Assembly (NCBI GenBank): GCA_937901475.1
Contig: CALGTL010000036.1
Coordinates: 1 to 45,606, forward strand
DNA from: an uncultured Dehalococcoidia bacterium
Lineage (GTDB): Bacteria > Chloroflexota > Dehalococcoidia > Lucifugimonadales > Australimonadaceae
DNA: 45,606 nt
Direction of reading: 5' to 3'
Shown: positions 24,539 to 32,449 of the stretch, piece by piece
Position numbering within the stretch: position 1 is the stretch's first letter
Layout: every line of letters begins with the position of its first letter
Made by a program: the position numbers and the translations under genes
Notes under the pieces: generated by a model
Told to the model about the DNA's origin: nothing
What the model saw: the letters and a program-made list of their open reading frames with translations, nothing else
The model's database searches: none

Positions 24539-25402
24539 CTAACTGACCGCTCCTTGGAACTCACGCAGAGCATTGATGTGCTGCTCCACCGTCGTGAATC
24601 CTGCTTTCATAGTATTCACTCCTACGTAATCTGCACCAAGGCTTTCCCATTTTTGGCAGTTTTCAAGAGCGATTGACATACCGTCACTCACGGCGACACG
24701 TGCATCAATCCCAACGTCGGACGCCTCACGACCGGCCTCAGCAACAAAGTTGCGAAACTTATCCAGTAATACCGCACCCTTTTCGTCGGGGCGCGCTTGC
24801 GGCAACCAACCATCGCCAAGTTTGGCAATTCGGCGCAGCACTCCGTCCGTTCGCCCACCCCCGAAGTAGATTGGTATCGGTCGCTGCACCGGTAAGGGAT
24901 TAATACCCGCAGCATCAATGTGGTGCCACTGGCCATTGAACGTGACTGTTGGGTTTGTCCACAGCTCGCGCAGTAATTCAACCTGCTCTTCACTCCGCCT
25001 ACCGCGGTTGTGGAAATTCTCGTTCAAGGCGTCGTATTCCACTTCGTTCCAGCCGATACCGATACCCAATCGGAGCCGACCTCCACTGAGCACGTCAATC
25101 TCAGCCGCCTGCTTCGCCACCAGCGCCGTTTGGCGCTGTGGGAGGATAAGGATGCCCGTCACTAACTCTATACGTTGCGTGATAGCAGCAAGGTAACCGA
25201 ACAGCACGAACGGTTCATGAAAATTAGTCTCCGCCGTGTAAGGCCCGCTCCAATCTGGGCGTACTGAAGTATCAGCGCCGAGCACATGGTCATACGCCAA
25301 CAGGTACTCGTAGCCCATTTCCTCTATGGCATGGGCGTACTCGCGAACCGCTCCTGGGTCAGAACCTATCTCCGTTTGAGGAAAAACCGCTCCTAGTTTC
25401 AT
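24539..25402 (-). CDS. LLM class F420-dependent oxidoreductase
   Basis: A 287-residue luciferase-like enzyme of the TIGR03619-like F420 group. Landmarks are MKLGAVFPQTEIGSDPGAVREYA at the start, then YLLAYDHVLGAD, ELVTGILILPQRQTALVAKQ and the diagnostic LSGGRLRLGIGIGWNEVEYDALN. Substrate unknown. It begins two bases after the stop of the ThDP enzyme gene, with GGAG as ribosome-binding site, so it is translationally coupled to it. Enzyme pairs of this type suggest that the LLM protein oxidises a compound related to the ThDP substrate or product; this is inference. Confidence 0.9.
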   Translation of the reverse strand: MKLGAVFPQTEIGSDPGAVREYAHAIEEMGYEYLLAYDHVLGADTSVRPDWSGPYTAETNFHEPFVLFGYLAAITQRIELVTGILILPQRQTALVAKQAAEIDVLSGGRLRLGIGIGWNEVEYDALNENFHNRGRRSEEQVELLRELWTNPTVTFNGQWHHIDAAGINPLPVQRPIPIYFGGGRTDGVLRRIAKLGDGWLPQARPDEKGAVLLDKFRNFVAEAGREASDVGIDARVAVSDGMSIALENCQKWESLGADYVGVNTMKAGFTTVEQHINALREFQGAVS

Positions 25403-25404
25403 AC

Positions 25405-26538
25405 TTACTCCGCCATGACATGTGGAGGGATAATCACGGCCACTGGTGCACGCAAAACGCGCGCAGAGCGTTGTGATTCACTGATGTACAAATCTGCATC
25501 GTCCAAGTGCCGCAGCACCACCGTATGGATGTTCAATGCGCGCAGTAACGGCTCATTGACCATCGTTGCGATGTCATTGTGGGGTAGCCGGATACCCATC
25601 TCCTGTGGGTGGCTAGAGATGATTAGCATTGGTACGCGACTCAGGATTTCGTGCGCGATTATCAGCCCTGAGAACCCAATACCGGTGCCCTCCATCAATA
25701 TCGCAGGCTTGCGACCAGCATGTGCTGCACCACCTGCTATGGCGATGCCCTCGTCTTCCCGGTTGCAGCACACCGCCACCATCTCTGGGTCGAACTCCGC
25801 TTCCTCAATAATCGGATACAACTCGCCATCAGGCAGGTACACGATGAAATCGATGCCAGCGTCCTTGATCGCTTGGTAGATGCGCGAGCCCGCCGACTTA
25901 CCGAAACGTTCGCCCTTCTCGCGCGCCTGAGACGGCAGGGCAATATTCGGCCTATTGGTATTAGCTAGTGGATGCTCGTGGACCCAACGGTCGAATTCCA
26001 TCGCAAAGTCCGTACGGTCGGGGCGAGTACTCTGTTTATCAGGGTCCAACACGCGAGATTTATCCACGTTCGCTACTACCATCGTTGGGCCATCAGTGGC
26101 CATCGCATATTTAATTACCAGATCCAAATCTTCCGGGTTATCTGCAGTCTCTGCGTATGTGAATCCCGTAGCCAGCGCAACTCCCGGCAGGTCGGTGGAT
26201 ACCGTCGCTGAATCCAAGTAGCCCTTGAACGAACCCAAGTACGTTTGGTTGTTCATTACGAGCAAAGTAAGATTCTTCGGCGCGTAGCGACCTATCGTAG
26301 CTAAGTTTGCCATCCCCATCAGCATCGCACCATCGCCTTCGACCGCCACAACCTGTAAATCCGGGCGCATCATCGCGAAGCCCAGCGCACCAGCTGCTGA
26401 ATACGACATACCTGTGAAATACATGGTCTGCGGGATATGGCCCACCTCCCACATCGTCGGGGTCTGGCCCGACGATACCATGGCTACTGCACTGCCGCGG
26501 ATATTTGCGAATACACGCAGCGCTTCTCGCATTTCCAT
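25405..26538 (-). CDS. Fused ThDP-dependent decarboxylase with permuted domain order (beta-alpha)
   Basis: A 377-residue protein combining both halves of a ComDE-like ThDP enzyme in reversed order. The diphosphate-binding half comes first: GDG at 68-70 with NN at 96-97, separated by the usual 25 residues. The pyrimidine half comes second, with the activating acidic motif NREDEGIAIAGG near 259-270 and MEGTGIGFSG. In the split system at 9967-11060, and in fused bacterial ComDE proteins, the pyrimidine half is first. The likely reaction is 2-oxoacid decarboxylation, such as sulfopyruvate-like acids. The stop of a possible 44-codon frame overlaps its ribosome-binding region. Confidence 0.85.
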   Translation of the reverse strand: MEMREALRVFANIRGSAVAMVSSGQTPTMWEVGHIPQTMYFTGMSYSAAGALGFAMMRPDLQVVAVEGDGAMLMGMANLATIGRYAPKNLTLLVMNNQTYLGSFKGYLDSATVSTDLPGVALATGFTYAETADNPEDLDLVIKYAMATDGPTMVVANVDKSRVLDPDKQSTRPDRTDFAMEFDRWVHEHPLANTNRPNIALPSQAREKGERFGKSAGSRIYQAIKDAGIDFIVYLPDGELYPIIEEAEFDPEMVAVCCNREDEGIAIAGGAAHAGRKPAILMEGTGIGFSGLIIAHEILSRVPMLIISSHPQEMGIRLPHNDIATMVNEPLLRALNIHTVVLRHLDDADLYISESQRSARVLRAPVAVIIPPHVMAE

Positions 26539-26547
26539 ACTGCAACC

Positions 26548-26682
26548 TCACATTAGGACATCATCAACGAGGGGGTAGTTGATCCTCTGATTGCTGGAGT
26601 AATCGCTGTACAAGGCGAAATCTTTGCCAAGGATAAGTAGCGCCTTCAAAGAGCGCTCTTCCAATTCTGCGACAGCCCTCAT
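26548..26682 (-). CDS. Possible 44-residue leader ORF upstream of ThDP gene
   Basis: Reads MRAVAELEERSLKALLILGK and on to NYPLVDDVLM, ending at a TGA that overlaps the GAGG ribosome-binding site of the ThDP gene (start at 26538). The amino-acid composition is protein-like and the frame stays open some nine codons before the ATG, back to another TGA. No ribosome-binding site is visible at the ATG and I recognise no family. It could be a coupled small protein, a gene remnant or chance. Confidence 0.3.
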   Translation of the reverse strand: MRAVAELEERSLKALLILGKDFALYSDYSSNQRINYPLVDDVLM

Positions 26683-26820
26683 CGTGTGCCAATATCGGGA
26701 TTTCCCACATCAAAGCTCCGTGTGGCCTACCGAGATTGGTACGTCGCTCTCAGCGGTGCTTAGAATGCCTGCATGTTAGCGTGGCGACATTCAATGTGTC
26801 AGGCAAAAATGAAGGGAAAT

Positions 26821-26897
26821 TGGTGCCCCCAACGGGATTCGAACCCGTGATCTCCACCTTGAAAGGGTGGCGTCCAAGGCCGCTAGACGATAGGGGC
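26821..26897 (-). tRNA. trnE: tRNA-Glu (anticodon TTC)
   Basis: On the minus strand the cloverleaf is complete. The acceptor GCCCCTA pairs with TGGGGGC (one G-T pair) and the D-arm is GTC/GAC. The anticodon stem CCACC/GGTGG encloses CTTTCAA (anticodon TTC), and the T-arm is ACGGG-TTCGAAT-CCCGT. The discriminator is A and the CCA end is encoded. It lies between the ThDP region and argC, on the same strand as both. Confidence 0.97.
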
Positions 26898-26922
26898 ACG
26901 CAGTAGGCCTGCTTGCCGAAGA

Positions 26923-27957
26923 TTACGGGTAAACCGCAATCTGTTCGAGACCAGTTGTCTCGGGGATTCCAAACATGAGGTTCATGTTCTGGACCGCTTG
27001 GCCTGCGGCTCCCTTTACTAGGTTATCCAGCACGGCGAAAACCATCAACCTGCCGGTGCGCTTGTCGACTGTTGGGTAGATGAGGCAATCGTTATTGCCC
27101 CACGTCTGCTTGGTTTGGGGCGGATTGCCGACAACCCTTACGAAAGGCTCATCTCTATAGTACTCGTGGAAGAGTTCTGTGACACGTTCTTTCGCTTGCT
27201 CTGGTGAATCGAACGCGCCTTCGACGAAGTCTGCGTACACGGAGTCATGGATACCACGTGTCATGGGGATTAGGTGTGGTTGAAATATTATTTTCGGGTC
27301 ATATCGGGCATTGAGTCTCCGCAACTCCTGCGTAATTTCCGGTAGATGACGGTGACCGTCCACGCCGTAGGCGAAGACGTTCTCGTTGACCTCGGAGAAA
27401 TGCGTGACCATACTGAGACCACGACCAGCTCCCGAAACCCCTGATTTCGCATCCACAATGACCTGGCTAGTTATTAGCCCATTCGTCACGACAGGTGCGA
27501 GCGCCAGAAGCGCAGCCGTTGGATAGCAACCTGGGTTCGCTACGATTGATGCGTTGGTGATTCCTTCGCGGTCCAGCTCTGTCAGTCCGTACACGGAAGT
27601 CTCCAGCAGGTCAGGGGCAGGGTGCTCGTTGCCATACCATTCCTTATATTCCATAGGGTCGTGCAGCCGGAAGTCTGCGCTGATATCGATCACCTTTATG
27701 CCCTCTCGAAGGAACGGTACACAGGCCTCAGCGCTCGCTATTTGCGGCAACGCCGAGAAGACCAAATCTACGCTCTTGGTGATTTCTGGCTCGATCGTCA
27801 AGCCAAGACGCGATAGGTGCGGCAGCACGTTAGACAATTCGTTGCCAGCTTCGCTACGACCTGTCACACTCACGACATCAGCGTCCGGGTGTCGGTGAAG
27901 GATGCGCGCCAACTCGATGCCCGCGTATCCCGTTACGTTCATGATTCCGATTTTCAT
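26923..27957 (-). CDS. argC: N-acetyl-gamma-glutamyl-phosphate reductase
   Basis: A 344-residue enzyme of arginine biosynthesis; it reduces N-acetylglutamyl-5-phosphate to the semialdehyde with NADPH. The N-terminal dinucleotide motif is IGIMNVTGYAGIEL (residues 3-16). The active-site cysteine is in VANPGCYPTAALL (about C147), and the catalytic histidine is in QPHLIPMTRG. No other arg genes are adjacent, so the arginine pathway appears dispersed. It follows the LLM gene by 57 bases on the minus strand and precedes tRNA-Glu. Confidence 0.96.
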   Translation of the reverse strand: MKIGIMNVTGYAGIELARILHRHPDADVVSVTGRSEAGNELSNVLPHLSRLGLTIEPEITKSVDLVFSALPQIASAEACVPFLREGIKVIDISADFRLHDPMEYKEWYGNEHPAPDLLETSVYGLTELDREGITNASIVANPGCYPTAALLALAPVVTNGLITSQVIVDAKSGVSGAGRGLSMVTHFSEVNENVFAYGVDGHRHLPEITQELRRLNARYDPKIIFQPHLIPMTRGIHDSVYADFVEGAFDSPEQAKERVTELFHEYYRDEPFVRVVGNPPQTKQTWGNNDCLIYPTVDKRTGRLMVFAVLDNLVKGAAGQAVQNMNLMFGIPETTGLEQIAVYP

Positions 27958-28014
27958 AGTGTCACGTACTTCTCTATACCTACCGTGATCGTCCCTGGCT
28001 GCGCCACTAATTTA

Positions 28015-28953
28015 CTAATCCAGCGGGATAAGTTTCTGATGGAACGGCTGCACGAGCAACTTGCCTTGCAACTCCAGTTGCTCAAACAATTCATCGGCCC
28101 CACACGCGGGGTTGAAAACGAACTTCGTCGCCCCGGCATCTATGTACTCTTTCATCCGCGCAATAATCTCATCTGGAGTACCGATAAGATTGATTTGCTC
28201 TGGTGTGGCATCAGTGCGTCGCTGGAGCAAATATTTTTCTTTAATGTAGCGGGGAACTTTACCGTTCTCCACTACGTAGCTGCTCACCTGCAAGCCAAAG
28301 TGATCGCTTGGGATCACCCTCCCCGCTTCCGCAGCATATTCATTAATACGCTTTATTCCTGCACGTATCTCATCGGGTAGCATTTGCGTCGGAAGCCAGC
28401 CAGTGCCCAAATACCCCGTACGCCGTAGGCCTGCCTCGGCTCGACTGCCAATCCAAACCGGCAGATTTGGGCGGCTTGGTTTCACCGGAATCGATGCATC
28501 CGTAAGCTTAATAAAATCACTCTCATAAGTAATTTTATCTTCTTCCCAGAAACGTCTCATGAGTACGATTGCCTCATCGAGCCGCTTGCCTCGGTCGCGC
28601 TTTCGCACGCCCATTGCTTCGTACTCCAAAGGGGATTCCTGTCCAACACCAACGCCAACGACTAATCGGCCAGGAGCCATCATTTCAATAGTCGCCAAGG
28701 CCCTCGCGGTCGTCACAGGGCTTCGCACTGACATAATTAGAACGCTAGTGCCAAACTTAAGGTGCTCCGTACGACCAACTGTGATTGCCATACCCACAAG
28801 CGGGTCCATTCGCCAAGCTGCACCCACAATACGGTCCGAGAACCAGACCGAGTCCCAGTCCAGTTCCTCGAGGGCGTCAATATACCGTAAGAAAGTCTCT
28901 CGACCTTCCCGCGCAGCCACCGAGGAACCCGATACACCTATTTTTACTGACAT
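28015..28953 (-). CDS. LLM class F420-dependent oxidoreductase
   Basis: A 312-residue luciferase-like enzyme. Typical landmarks are VKIGVSGSS at the start, the segment WDSVWFSDRIVG, SPVTTARALATIEMMAPGRLVVGVGVGQ and the LGTGWLPTQMLPDEIRAG region. A flavin or F420 cofactor is likely; substrate unknown. AGAGG precedes the ATG. It is upstream of argC on the same strand. The leader region further upstream contains a structured RNA candidate and a terminator hairpin (29020-29198), suggesting regulated readthrough or a separate small RNA. Confidence 0.9.
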   Translation of the reverse strand: MSVKIGVSGSSVAAREGRETFLRYIDALEELDWDSVWFSDRIVGAAWRMDPLVGMAITVGRTEHLKFGTSVLIMSVRSPVTTARALATIEMMAPGRLVVGVGVGQESPLEYEAMGVRKRDRGKRLDEAIVLMRRFWEEDKITYESDFIKLTDASIPVKPSRPNLPVWIGSRAEAGLRRTGYLGTGWLPTQMLPDEIRAGIKRINEYAAEAGRVIPSDHFGLQVSSYVVENGKVPRYIKEKYLLQRRTDATPEQINLIGTPDEIIARMKEYIDAGATKFVFNPACGADELFEQLELQGKLLVQPFHQKLIPLD

Positions 28954-29019
28954 AACCTCTCGATTTTACCCCACCTTTTCTCACTTCAGAAGAGGTCATC
29001 ACTGACATCATTCAAACTT

Positions 29020-29059
29020 AAAAAGCGAGGTGCCCCGTCCGAAAACGGACGAGGCACCT
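29020..29059 (-). terminator. Rho-independent terminator (minus strand)
   Basis: On the minus strand AGGTGCC and GGCACCT, and inner CGGAC and GTCCG, form a long stem with a four-base TTTT loop. CGC and a TTTTT run follow. It lies about 65 bases upstream of the LLM start at 28953, so it would either end a small RNA or act as an attenuator for the LLM-argC genes. Confidence 0.75.
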
Positions 29060-29198
29060 TTCCCTTGCCCCGATCACTCGGGGTGCACTCGCTGCGCCCA
29101 CCGCGTGACCCTCGCAGGCCTCGCGTATCGCGAGCAGTTCCACTCGACCTAGAGAGAACTTCTAACGACGGGCAGCGGGTGACGCAACAGTGCTAGGT
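29060..29198 (-). ncRNA. Candidate structured RNA or leader upstream of the LLM gene
   Basis: On the minus strand this GC-rich segment shows several helices. CCCCGA-GTGA-TCGGGG has a GNRA tetraloop (29068-29083). CTCGCG-ATA-CGCGAG lies at 29120-29134, CTGCG/CGCAG at 29092-29117, and ACCTAG/CTAGGT at 29147-29152 and 29193-29198. The segment runs directly into the terminator at 29020-29059. I do not recognise SRP, RNase P, tmRNA or a named riboswitch core. A GNRA loop plus terminator suggests a real transcript in this orientation. Confidence 0.45.
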
Positions 29199-29211
29199 AA
29201 TGAACTTATCA

Positions 29212-29483
29212 CTATTTGATCACCCCCTTTCCACGGCATATGGCCGTTGGCCCATCATAGGCACACACATCCACTACTGCCAAGCCCTCAAACGTCCAAT
29301 TTTTCGGCTTTCCCAATCTGCCCCGGCCCTGAACTCGCGCTGATGCCAGCCATATAGCCCTGTGGCCGAGGTCCATGAGATCTGAGGCGACCAAAAGAAG
29401 AGTTCGATGGCAGGACTCACTACCAACGGAGCAGGACGGCCCAAGCGATCTCGGGGTATGCTCCATCTACCATCGGTCCACAT
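29212..29483 (-). pseudogene. Possible remnant of a hotdog-fold (thioesterase/dehydratase-like) gene
   Basis: Two overlapping short frames on the minus strand carry protein-like fragments. One contains WSIPRDRLGRPAPLVVSPAI. The other ends GRGRLGKP and, after a few residues, VVDVCAYDGPTAICRGKGVI. The latter resembles the last strands of PaaI/MaoC-type hotdog proteins. No single frame gives a complete domain, which would fit a frameshifted remnant. The resemblance is weak and it could be chance. Confidence 0.22.
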
Positions 29484-29498
29484 AAAAGGATCCTATCT

Positions 29499-30239
29499 AT
29501 GCAACTCGAGAACAAACTTACCATCGTCACTGGGGCAGGCCGCAACATCGGTGCTGGTATCGCTAATAGGTTCGCCAACGAAGGCGCCAAAGTCGCCATC
29601 GTTGACATCCTCGAAGAACGCACCCAGGCAGTAGCCGATCAGATCAACGCCCTGCACCCTGGCGCAGCGCTGCCCATCAGGTGCGATGTGACCAACGGAG
29701 GTGATGTTGAAGCCATGGTCGCCGAAGTTGTCGCTAAATGGGGGCATATTGACACTCTTATCAACAATGTCGGAGTCGTCGACCGTACTGACATTCTCAA
29801 CACCACAGAGAACGAGTGGGATCGCGTAATCGCCACCTCGCTAACCAGTGTTTTCCTGGTAACTAAATATGTCGCACAGAGCATGGTCAACCACGCCCAA
29901 GGCGGCCGAATCATCAATATATCGTCCACTTCAGGACACCAAGGACGTCCGAACGCTACCGCCTACCCAGCAGCAAAAGCAGGCGCCCTTCACCTCGCGC
30001 GATCCCTTGCTATGCAACTCGCGCCTCACAACATCCGGGTCAACTCGATTACACCGAATCGGGTTTTCACGGAAGCCGAGCCCGGTGCACCCGCCAGGTC
30101 CTCCAGCGTCGAAAACCTCATCGGCCGACAAATTACCGCAGAGGATATCGCTGGAGCCTGTGTTTACTTGGCAGGCCCCGATGGTGACTCACTCACTGGT
30201 GCCGACATTTTCATCGATGGAGGGGTTTTGGCGGGGTAA
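29499..30239 (+). CDS. Short-chain dehydrogenase/reductase (SDR)
   Basis: A 246-residue classical SDR. The cofactor motif is TGAGRNIGAGIA (11-22) and the NNVG loop lies near 89-92. The catalytic set is INISSTSG (Ser) and YPAAKAG (Tyr, Lys), and the C-terminus is DIFIDGG. Asp at the end of beta-2 (IVDILEE) suggests NAD(H) preference. Substrate unknown. AAGGA lies nine bases before the ATG. It stands alone on the plus strand, facing the amidohydrolase gene convergently. Confidence 0.92.
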   Translation: MQLENKLTIVTGAGRNIGAGIANRFANEGAKVAIVDILEERTQAVADQINALHPGAALPIRCDVTNGGDVEAMVAEVVAKWGHIDTLINNVGVVDRTDILNTTENEWDRVIATSLTSVFLVTKYVAQSMVNHAQGGRIINISSTSGHQGRPNATAYPAAKAGALHLARSLAMQLAPHNIRVNSITPNRVFTEAEPGAPARSSSVENLIGRQITAEDIAGACVYLAGPDGDSLTGADIFIDGGVLAG

Positions 30240-30416
30240 AGCCCGAACGAGCGGCAACGATTCGTCGCATCACTGAAACAGGATATAGGTTCTTATTTTC
30301 AATTCTCAGCTTCGGCTACCGTCAGCTAACAAAAGCCAAGTCCATCGCTTTAGTCATTCTGAAGAAATGCCCAGCGGGAAATAACCTAATACTAAGTCTG
30401 CTTCTCGAAGTTTGGC

Positions 30417-31595
30417 CTAGGCTCGATTCGGAAGCCATCCCCACGGGAACGGGCCGTAGTCAACCGGGTGTTGCTCGCCATCCTTGAACGTCAGCACTGG
30501 TTGTAAAGCCACCTCCCCTACTAGCGATACACCCAACGCATCGTCGTAGGTCCATTTACCTTGCTCCACCGAAAGGATTGCCACGTCGGCAGCCGTTCCC
30601 TCGGCAAGCGTACCTAGGTCCTCCTGCATGCCGATGAATCCAGCAGGGACGTACGTGCTCATCTTGATAACGTCCCTCAACGAGAAGCCGAGCGCTAGGA
30701 ATTTGCTCATTACATGAGTCATCGATTTCACCACTGAGAGACGTCCCTGTTTAGTGATATCTGTGCTGATGCTATCGGGCAGAATCCCTTGCTCCATCAT
30801 CCGCTTCGCAACCTCAAAGCTCATGTTGAAACGACCATGTGCGGGGTCGAAACCTACCCCACGAGCCCGTGCATCTAGTAACTCGGGCAGTACATTGCGG
30901 TTACCGTCCAGCACCTTGCCTGGAGCCCCGGTATAAAGATGTGTAATCAAGTCATCCGCCTGCAACAACGGCAAAAGGCGTGCGGTGATTGTCGGGTCCA
31001 CATTCCACTGCGGATCACCGATGTGCACCATGACTCGCACCCCAGATTCGCGGGCCGCTTTAATAGCCGCATGGATGTAGTCGATACCCATGGTATCGAG
31101 AGCGGGTCCGCATGCCCTTATCTTGACGCCTATAATCTCACCCCTGTAGCGATTGGCCACAGCGATCGTCTCATCGATGTTTACATCATTGGCATCCCGT
31201 GCCTCAGGGTTTACCGCAAGTCCCATTTGTGCGATGTGGATGTTCGCTAGTACTCGTGTCTTCGCAGTCCCAACGATGTACTGGTGGAAGCCGTCATAGT
31301 TCGCAGAGCCTGCGCTCCCGGCATCCACTATTGTCGTCACGCCCGATCGCACCCCAGCCAAGTCGGGATCCAGCCCGTTACCAACACCGTGTTCGAAGAT
31401 GTGAGCGTGGATGTCGATTAGCCCAGGAGTCACGATGTGCCCGCTAGCGTCGATGCTACGTTCTCCTTGCGATGCATCAATCCCTGCCGCGACCTTTGCT
31501 ATTTTGCCGTCCTTAATCGCCACATCTAGAGGCGCATCTACGCCTCTACCTGGGTCAATGACCTGGCCACCAGTAATAACGATGTCATAAGGCAT
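30417..31595 (-). CDS. Amidohydrolase/deacetylase family metallohydrolase (dihydroorotase-like, Atu3266/EF0837-type)
   Basis: A 392-residue TIM-barrel hydrolase. Metal ligands are in DIHAHIFEHG (about 61-70). The lysine in GVKIRACGP is the expected carboxylated Lys, HIGDP follows, and the late aspartate lies in SISTDITK. Characterised relatives hydrolyse N-acetylated hydroxyacids or amino-acid amides. An additional small beta domain is built by both termini. AGGAG precedes the ATG by five bases. No pyrimidine genes are adjacent, so a catabolic role is more likely than dihydroorotase. Confidence 0.9.
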   Translation of the reverse strand: MPYDIVITGGQVIDPGRGVDAPLDVAIKDGKIAKVAAGIDASQGERSIDASGHIVTPGLIDIHAHIFEHGVGNGLDPDLAGVRSGVTTIVDAGSAGSANYDGFHQYIVGTAKTRVLANIHIAQMGLAVNPEARDANDVNIDETIAVANRYRGEIIGVKIRACGPALDTMGIDYIHAAIKAARESGVRVMVHIGDPQWNVDPTITARLLPLLQADDLITHLYTGAPGKVLDGNRNVLPELLDARARGVGFDPAHGRFNMSFEVAKRMMEQGILPDSISTDITKQGRLSVVKSMTHVMSKFLALGFSLRDVIKMSTYVPAGFIGMQEDLGTLAEGTAADVAILSVEQGKWTYDDALGVSLVGEVALQPVLTFKDGEQHPVDYGPFPWGWLPNRA

Positions 31596-31888
31596 GGGAA
31601 CTCCTAACTTAGGACGCCCTTCGAAGTTGCCGCGATTCTAGCTCACTCTCTGCTCCCTTCAAGCGTTGGAGTAGATAAGGGTTTCTCGATGAAAAACCGA
31701 CAACCGAAGATGGCTAATCACGGATAACCCAATCGCTAATGACATCGGTGGCAGCTTCCGCATCCAGGGTGAGGCAAAAAGTCACCAGTGCGTCGCCTAA
31801 CGCGCTCCCTAGGAGTGACACTCGCTTACGGGGGCTCTGTCCTTGCTCACGTGGTTTCCACACCTGATCTAAGGAGCAAACCAGCTGT
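31596..31888. other. Intergenic region without clear gene
   Basis: About 290 bases between the amidohydrolase start and the SprT-like stop. A 67-codon frame (31714-31917, minus) overlaps the SprT-like 3' end but shows no recognisable motif or ribosome-binding site, so I do not call it. A weak GGTTT/AAACC pair near 31679-31699 is the only secondary structure noticed. Confidence 0.4.
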
Positions 31889-32449
31889 CTATAGTTTCCA
31901 GGCGCTATCCGTAGCAAGGGGAGTCGAAGTTTCGGTTGAAATCCACTCCAGTACTACGTCGCGCCGGTCGTGCAGCATTTCCTTCAAATTGCCACGACGA
32001 GGTCCGCAATCGCGATGATAGAGCCCTTTAATCAGCCGCATTCGAGCCAACCGCAAACCACATCTCTCGCACTCGAGTCCCCAGAATCGCCGGTTTTCCA
32101 TACGCTTAGGTGCGTTACGGGGCCCTACGCGCGCAGTTGCTCGCGGCTCAACTCCCAACCGCACTGCCCAATCCCGCCATTTGCGGCCGTGAGGGGCCCC
32201 CCGCTGTACCCCTGCTGCAATGTGCGCTAACTCGTGTCGTAGCGTGTCGTGAGCCTGGGTGCTATCCAGCCATGCAGACAGGCGAATCTTGTGCTCGCCC
32301 GGATATGCTCTTCCCAGCAATCGCCGCATACGAGTAGACCATTCCAGTCGCGGAGTTGGCTTGATCCCGTGCGTCGCTGACAATCGCTCCAATAGGTTAT
32401 TAACAGCAGACCGCAGGTCCTCAGAGGCAGGATGTTTTACATCACTCAT
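31889..32449 (-). CDS. SprT-like zinc metalloprotease-domain protein
   Basis: A 186-residue protein with the HELAH zinc-protease motif (H72, E73, H76) followed by HGRKW (H87). A C-terminal zinc-ribbon-like patch has CERC (C127, C130) and DCG (C148). SprT/Spartan relatives degrade DNA-protein crosslinks, but small bacterial SprT proteins are poorly characterised. The start ATG overlaps the stop of endonuclease III by four bases (ATGA), so both are made from one mRNA. This pairing fits a DNA-repair role. Confidence 0.87.
   Translation of the reverse strand: MSDVKHPASEDLRSAVNNLLERLSATHGIKPTPRLEWSTRMRRLLGRAYPGEHKIRLSAWLDSTQAHDTLRHELAHIAAGVQRGAPHGRKWRDWAVRLGVEPRATARVGPRNAPKRMENRRFWGLECERCGLRLARMRLIKGLYHRDCGPRRGNLKEMLHDRRDVVLEWISTETSTPLATDSAWKL

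Noticed and set aside
29060-29198. T-box, TPP riboswitch or guanidine-type riboswitch
   Set aside because: Short pieces (TGGAAC, CGGGGTGC, GGACGAGG) resemble parts of these classes but the rest of each conserved core is missing or on the other strand.
29020-29483. SRP RNA, RNase P RNA or tmRNA
   Set aside because: The defining motifs (GGAAGNAGCA-type loop, GAGGAAAGTCC, tRNA-like ends) were not found on either strand.
31714-31917. 67-codon frame on the minus strand
   Set aside because: It overlaps the SprT-like 3' end, lacks a ribosome-binding site and shows no family motif.
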